Below are positions 59,972 through 64,000 of a DNA stretch of 64,000 bases, piece after piece (position 1 is the stretch's first letter; every line of letters starts with the position of its first letter). Made by a program: the position numbers and the translations under genes. Below the pieces are notes generated by a model that was given only the letters and a program-made list of their open reading frames with translations, made no database searches and was not told the DNA's origin. Source of the stretch: Lacticaseibacillus absianus (lineage in GTDB: Bacteria > Bacillota > Bacilli > Lactobacillales > Lactobacillaceae); the NCBI RefSeq assembly GCF_013407595.1, contig NZ_JABEKX010000002.1:186001-250000 (forward strand). The letters run 5' to 3'.

Positions 59972-61327
59972 ATGGCAGCACACGCGAACGACGAACTGGC
60001 CCGCAACTTGAAGGGGCGACACATTCAGCTGATGGCGATTGGGGGCACGATCGGGACGGGCTTGTTCCTCGGCGCGGGCAAGTCGATCCAGGCAGCCGGG
60101 CCGGCGATCGTCTTGGCTTATCTGCTATGCGGCGTGATGGCGTTTTTCCTGATGCGGGCGCTCGGCGAGTTGCTGATGTCTGATCTGAGCCAGCACTCGT
60201 TCATTGACTTCGTGGCGCGCTACCTCGGTGCCCGCGCGGCGGCCGTGACCGGCTGGATCTACTGGCTGTGCTGGGTGTCGCTGGCGATGGCCGAGGTGAC
60301 GGCCGTTGGGGTCTACGTGCGCTTCTGGTTGCCTAGCGTTCCGCAGTGGTTGCCAGGGCTGGTGGTCCTGTTGGTCCTCGGGGCTGTCAACCTGATCTCC
60401 GTCGGGCTGTTCGGCGAGGCGGAGTTCTGGTTTGCCTTGATCAAGGTGATCGCGATCCTCGCGTTGATCGGCGTCGGTCTGGTCTTGATCGTCGGGCATG
60501 TGCAGACGGCGGCCGGGCCGGCGACGTTGCGTAACTTGGTTGCGCACGGCGGTTTTTTCCCCCGCGGGGTCAGCGGGTTCATGATGGCGTTTCAGATGGT
60601 CGTGTTCAGCTTCACCGGTATCGAACTGGTCGGGCTGACGGCGAGTGAGACGCGTGATCCGCAGACGGCGATCCCCAGCGCGATCAACCAGCTACCGGTG
60701 CGGATCATCCTGTTCTACGTCGGGGCTCTGATCGTGATTATGAGCCTCTCGCCGTGGACTGCCGTCAGCGCTGACAGCAGCCCGTTCGTCCAAGTCTTCG
60801 AAGCGCTCGGGGTGCCGGGAGCGGCCGGGGTCGTGAACTTCGTGGTGCTGACCGCGGCGGCCAGCGCCTGCAACTCGGGTCTGTACAGTACTGGACGGCT
60901 CCTCTACAGCATGGCCGCGACCAGCCCGACCCCACGGATGCGCGGCTTGGCCAAGCTGTCGCGGCGGCAGGTGCCGGCACGGGCGATCCTGGCGTCGACG
61001 GCGGTGATCGCGGTGGCGGTCGGGTTGAACTACTTCTTGCCCGCCTCGGTGTTCATCTTAGTCTCAAGCGTTGCGACGATCAGTTTTCTGTTCGTCTGGG
61101 TGATGATCGTGCTCACACACCTGCGCTACAAGCGTCAGCAGCCGGTTGGACCGTTCGCCGCGCCACTGTTCCCGTGGGGGGACTGGTTCGTGCTCGCATT
61201 CCTCGCGATGGTCGTCGTGATCATGATGCTGTCGCGGGACACTGCGGTGGCGACGCTGATCGCCGGCGGGGTGATCGGTGCGCTGTTCATTGGGAGTGGC
61301 CGCCGTCGAGCTCGAGGCCATCTGTAA
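59972..61327 (+). CDS. Amino-acid permease (APC family), second copy
   Basis: 451 aa, 12 membrane helices, RHIQLMAIGGTIGTGLFLGAGKSIQ at the start and FTGIELVGLTASETRDPQTAIPSAIN in the middle. The two tandem permeases agree over most of their length, so this is a duplication; differences in the middle and at the C-terminus may change the substrate. ATG 59972 after TTGGAGG. It has its own promoter. Confidence 0.88.
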   Translation: MAAHANDELARNLKGRHIQLMAIGGTIGTGLFLGAGKSIQAAGPAIVLAYLLCGVMAFFLMRALGELLMSDLSQHSFIDFVARYLGARAAAVTGWIYWLCWVSLAMAEVTAVGVYVRFWLPSVPQWLPGLVVLLVLGAVNLISVGLFGEAEFWFALIKVIAILALIGVGLVLIVGHVQTAAGPATLRNLVAHGGFFPRGVSGFMMAFQMVVFSFTGIELVGLTASETRDPQTAIPSAINQLPVRIILFYVGALIVIMSLSPWTAVSADSSPFVQVFEALGVPGAAGVVNFVVLTAAASACNSGLYSTGRLLYSMAATSPTPRMRGLAKLSRRQVPARAILASTAVIAVAVGLNYFLPASVFILVSSVATISFLFVWVMIVLTHLRYKRQQPVGPFAAPLFPWGDWFVLAFLAMVVVIMMLSRDTAVATLIAGGVIGALFIGSGRRRARGHL

Positions 61328-61330
61328 ACG

Positions 61331-61371
61331 CCACAAGCGCCGACCCAGAGTTAGTGGGTCGGCGCTTGTGG
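61331..61371. terminator. 17-bp perfect hairpin after the permease gene, without a T run
   Basis: CCACAAGCGCCGACCCA (61331-61347), loop GAGTTAG, then its exact complement (61355-61371). It begins 4 bp after the stop codon. Unlike most terminators here it has no T tract downstream. Confidence 0.6.
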
Positions 61372-61434
61372 TCGTGCATGTTTCTTCACACTTCGGTCGC
61401 GAGGCGTTCAAGGCTTTGTGTGATGATAAGGGTA

Positions 61435-61466
61435 CAAAAAAACGTCGACGCAGTTGCGCCGACGTT
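61435..61466 (-). terminator. Minus-strand terminator of the integrase gene
   Basis: AACGTCG (61441-61447) / CGACGTT (61460-61466); on the minus strand followed by a T run (A run 61436-61442). Confidence 0.75.
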
Positions 61467-61521
61467 CAAGGGGAGTTGAGATGGAGGTGAGGAGTAACAC
61501 ACACCCTAGCACGAGCGGGAG

Positions 61522-62694
61522 TTAGGCGTTGCTTGCCCACGAGTTGCCCACAAGCTTTTCGAGGGCCGAAACGGTCGCGTTTTCTTGCTCGGTTTGAAGG
61601 GTGTCTAACATGTGAGAATAGACTTGCTGTGTTATTGTAATGTCCTTGTGACCGAGCCGCTTTGAGATGTAGTAGATGTCCACGTGCTGAGATAATAGGT
61701 AGCTCACGTGGCTGTGGCGGAGCCCGTGGAAGGTGATCGACTTCGAGATGCTAGGTAGCTCGGGGTCAGCATCGATCGCTTCTTGGGCGGTTTTAAGCGC
61801 CTTATTCGCGCCGGCGTTGGTGAGTACCTGGTGCGTCCGCGCGCGGAAGACTAGCTTCTTGTCGTCACGAAACCCGATGCGCAAAGAGTACGCCGCCTGC
61901 TGGGCTTTATAGGCTTTGAGCACATCCATTGTTGGTGGCGTCAGCTTAACTGTGCGCACCCCGGACGGCGTCTTGGTTGGCAGAAAGCCCTGCCCAAAGT
62001 GGTAGTCCCACGTTTTGTTGATGCTGATCGTGCAAGCGTCAAAGTCTATGTCGTCCCATGTCAGACCGACCAGCTCGGAGAATCGCGCGCCGGACATGGC
62101 GCCGAGATAGATGGCCAGCATAGATAAGTGGTTGAAGTCCACGCGTTCTCGGGCGTAGTCGATGACGGCGGCGAACTGGTCAGCTTCGAGAAACTTGTCT
62201 GCATCCTTTTTGCCGTCAGCGCCGGTGATGATTGCTCCGAACGTGAAGTCGGTGTATATGAGCTGATCGTTCATGGCTGACCTGACCATGGTGCGCACGT
62301 AGCCGTTGAGCTTTTCTACGGTGATGTGGCTGTGAGTATCACCGTAGCGATTCAAAAACCGCTGCCAGTCTGATCGCGTGATGTCGGTAAGTTTGGACTG
62401 ACCGAACTCTGCTCGCAACGCCTTTCGAATGATTGGGTACCGTTTTTCGGTGACTAGACTGTTCTTACCAGTTTTGTACAGGGCCACCCAATCGTCCCAA
62501 TAGTCGAGTAGGGTGATGTCGGTACGGGAGAGATCGGCACCACGCAGTTGATGAGATTGAACCTCTACCGCCGCGGCTTCTGCTAGTCGCTTCGTGCGGA
62601 ACCCGCCTTTGGACCGTTCTTGCCACTTGCCGTCAGGAGTTTGAAAGCGAACTCGATATTCATACGCACCACCGCGTTTTCTGATTGATGCCAT
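61522..62694 (-). CDS. int: Phage integrase, tyrosine recombinase
   Basis: 390 aa. N-terminal arm-binding domain (residues 1-60: YRVRFQTPDGKWQERSKGGF), SAM-like core-binding domain (60-160), catalytic domain with R204 (GARFSEL), H323-x-x-R326 (HGLRHSH), H349 (LGHKD) and Y359 (QQVYSHM). It integrates and excises the prophage. ATG 62694 with GGAGGT upstream. The stop is near the phage-bacterial junction; the attachment site is expected between about 61330 and 61520, but I cannot define it without the other end. Confidence 0.95.
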   Translation of the reverse strand: MASIRKRGGAYEYRVRFQTPDGKWQERSKGGFRTKRLAEAAAVEVQSHQLRGADLSRTDITLLDYWDDWVALYKTGKNSLVTEKRYPIIRKALRAEFGQSKLTDITRSDWQRFLNRYGDTHSHITVEKLNGYVRTMVRSAMNDQLIYTDFTFGAIITGADGKKDADKFLEADQFAAVIDYARERVDFNHLSMLAIYLGAMSGARFSELVGLTWDDIDFDACTISINKTWDYHFGQGFLPTKTPSGVRTVKLTPPTMDVLKAYKAQQAAYSLRIGFRDDKKLVFRARTHQVLTNAGANKALKTAQEAIDADPELPSISKSITFHGLRHSHVSYLLSQHVDIYYISKRLGHKDITITQQVYSHMLDTLQTEQENATVSALEKLVGNSWASNA

Positions 62695-62759
62695 TTTTCT
62701 ACCTCCATGTGTTAAAATGGAGTACGCAAAGAGCGCACTATTTAGTGTTGTTCTGGTTG

Positions 62760-62798
62760 CCGTCCACTATGCTGTCCAGGCTGGGGTGGACGGTTTTT
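62760..62798 (+). terminator. Plus-strand terminator-like hairpin with no matching gene
   Basis: CCGTCCAC (62760-62767) / GTGGACGG (62786-62793), then TTTTTATTT on the plus strand. All known genes here are on the minus strand, so this could end an antisense or small RNA. Confidence 0.45.
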
Positions 62799-63348
62799 AT
62801 TTGCCAAGGTACTTGTTGTGCATTGCCGTTTCGGCTTTTGTTTTGGAGTTAGGTAACTGTTTTTCCGCTGCTTGAGCATTCATGTACTTAAATGCGCCAA
62901 CATAAAGTGAGCCGGACGTCACGCTTCCGCCGTTTGCTTTTTTATGATTGGCGGACTCGAGAAATTCCATAGGGCCACTCGGCAGGTCTTCTCCGACGGC
63001 CGACTTATAAGCTTTTCTAAGATCTGCAAATTCACTAGCAAAAAGCTCCTTGTCGTAATCGTCGCTCATCAGGTTCGTGCGAAGAGTCGTCTCGGCGTCA
63101 ACGAGTGATGCCAGCTTGCTGTTATCCATCGGGTTGACTGTTTTTTGTATTGAGGATTCAGACGATGCCTTGGTCTGTTCTTTTGGTGCCGGGGTTGTTG
63201 CCGAATTAATGAAAATGAAGACCATCATCAACACGACTCCGACGGTGGTTACGATTGTGGCTGGCTTTTTGGACTTTCCTCGCGCTAGTACCAGCATAAT
63301 CAGACCAACTACCATAACAAGTGTGCTTAAAATTACCATTGCTTCCAT
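62797..63348 (-). CDS. Prophage membrane protein of unknown function
   Basis: 183 aa. Two N-terminal hydrophobic helices (about 1-21 and 30-48), then a hydrophilic Ser/Lys/Thr-rich linker and a helical outer part. No family recognised. It lies between integrase and CI repressor, a place where phages often carry superinfection-exclusion or other lysogenic-conversion genes; that role is only a guess. ATG 63348 follows a GGGGG stretch. Confidence 0.65.
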   Translation of the reverse strand: MEAMVILSTLVMVVGLIMLVLARGKSKKPATIVTTVGVVLMMVFIFINSATTPAPKEQTKASSESSIQKTVNPMDNSKLASLVDAETTLRTNLMSDDYDKELFASEFADLRKAYKSAVGEDLPSGPMEFLESANHKKANGGSVTSGSLYVGAFKYMNAQAAEKQLPNSKTKAETAMHNKYLGK

Positions 63349-63421
63349 TTCCGTACCCCCGAATAAAGTCTGTTGGTGCAACGCCCACGGCACGCCTTGC
63401 TCGTGCCTGTCGCTTGGTGGG

Positions 63422-64000
63422 CTAATTCAGTTCAACTACATACATCACTACTTTACCAACGATTGCTACCAAGTCTTCGTCATCATAGCTGTGGGTGACG
63501 GGGAAGAACCCATCACGATCAGAGTCAGGTTGGAAGATGTAGGTACGGTTCTGCTTGTCGTTGAAGAAACGCTTCACTGCATACTCACCGTCACAATCAA
63601 AGACTACGATGTCGCCATTCTTGAGGTCGCTTATTTCATCAATCTTACGAACGCCAATCAGTGACCCGTTTGGAATGACGCGGTTCATGCTGTCGCCGTT
63701 GGCCCGCATGAGTGAGATGTCAGAGTGCCCAGCCCACTTACCCATAACAGCATCTGGAATTGCTACCTGTTCGAGCTTGTCAGGTGCGATTGCGTCCACG
63801 GTGGTAGGGGAACCGGCAGAGATAGCGGCAGGGACGTAGGGGTAGCTGTGGATGGGAAGAGGTACTCCGGCGTCATGGTGTTCTACTAGTGCAGACTTTT
63901 TAACGCCAAAGTAATCGGCTAGCAGTTCTATCTTGTCAATGCGTGGATAGGTGTTGCCCTTGACCCAATCGCGAAAGGTAGTGTACTTAATGCCGAGCTT
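63422..64000 (-). CDS. CI-like phage repressor, S24 peptidase domain (5' end cut by window edge)
   Basis: At least 193 aa; the gene continues past 64000. The visible N-terminal part FRDWVKGNTYPRIDKIELLADYFGVKKSALVE is the end of a Cro/CI helix-turn-helix. A linker with an Ala-Gly-type cleavage site (AAISAGSPTTVD) follows. The S24 domain has the Ser nucleophile in RANGDSMNRVIPNGS and the Lys in YAVKRFF. It maintains lysogeny and cleaves itself when RecA is active. ATG lies outside the window. Confidence 0.9.
   Translation of the reverse strand, partial: KLGIKYTTFRDWVKGNTYPRIDKIELLADYFGVKKSALVEHHDAGVPLPIHSYPYVPAAISAGSPTTVDAIAPDKLEQVAIPDAVMGKWAGHSDISLMRANGDSMNRVIPNGSLIGVRKIDEISDLKNGDIVVFDCDGEYAVKRFFNDKQNRTYIFQPDSDRDGFFPVTHSYDDEDLVAIVGKVVMYVVELN

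Noticed and set aside
62718-62880. Small hydrophobic Fst-like toxin reading frame (from ATG 62718, plus strand)
   Set aside because: No RBS precedes it, the frame runs through the terminator hairpin and into the antisense of the membrane-protein gene, and the sequence does not match Fst/Ldr toxins.
1-64000. CRISPR array
   Set aside because: No regularly spaced direct repeats and no cas genes are found in the window.

Overview
The window is chromosomal DNA of a high-GC member of the Lactobacillaceae (order Lactobacillales). The gene families, the gene order and strong AAGGAGG-type ribosome binding sites support this: cdaA-cdaR-glmM, a comG operon followed by a ytxK-type methylase and ackA, a folB-folK-folE-folC-xtp-folP folate cluster, queH, yebC and pbuX-xpt. 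Base composition is clearly GC-rich, so long open frames occur by chance in all frames and most antisense frames are spurious. A Lacticaseibacillus-like high-GC lactobacillus is my best guess; the species cannot be read from the sequence.

Layout. 1-63: end of a tRNA gene and its terminator. 206-2963: S9 peptidase and proC. 3080-3781: NagR-like GntR regulator with its own operator, then copy 1 of a 144-bp palindromic repeat. 4134-6549: NAD salvage (pncB, nadE). 6578-9428: Mn2+ riboswitch candidate and a P-type ATPase. 9979-12927: a complete tryptophan-type transcription attenuator with a 16-residue leader peptide, then a TrpXYZ-type ABC transporter. 17408-13076 (minus): folate operon whose folC is broken twice. 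17592-20519: sprT, an acetyltransferase, cspA, a YkyA-like lipoprotein and an ECF S component. 20684-20768: tRNA-Leu(AAG). 21114-25663: membrane proteins, an acetyltransferase, an oxidoreductase, a glucosaminidase and a TIM-barrel protein. 25858-30300: purine genes (xpt, pbuX, purK-like, purB). Copy 2 of the repeat follows. 30584-37053: fructokinase, queH, pullulanase and a Na+/K+-like P-type ATPase.

37195-38215 has no plausible protein gene. On the minus strand it reads as a very large, densely folded RNA of about 1 kb, with at least eight strong hairpins, two related modules of about 90 nt and a terminator at its 3' end. It follows a single-domain CoA-acetaldehyde dehydrogenase gene. 39954-43278 is the c-di-AMP and cell-wall operon. 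43400-45005 is a lower-GC scar: a resolvase fragment, a decayed LXG-type polymorphic toxin and an intact putative immunity gene. 45389-61327 holds glmS (with NagR-like boxes), pepF, vanZ-like, yebC, a TetR/ECF pair with a perfect palindromic operator, comGA-GG, the methylase, ackA and two tandem amino-acid permeases. 61522-64000 is the end of a prophage (integrase, membrane protein, CI-type repressor that runs off the edge).

Connections: the NagR-like protein at 3080-3781 probably controls glmS at 45389, and glmM at 41923 is the next step toward UDP-GlcNAc. The strongest candidates for undescribed biology are the giant RNA, the ribosome-mediated attenuator of trpXYZ, and the 144-bp palindromic element whose two copies differ by paired base changes.
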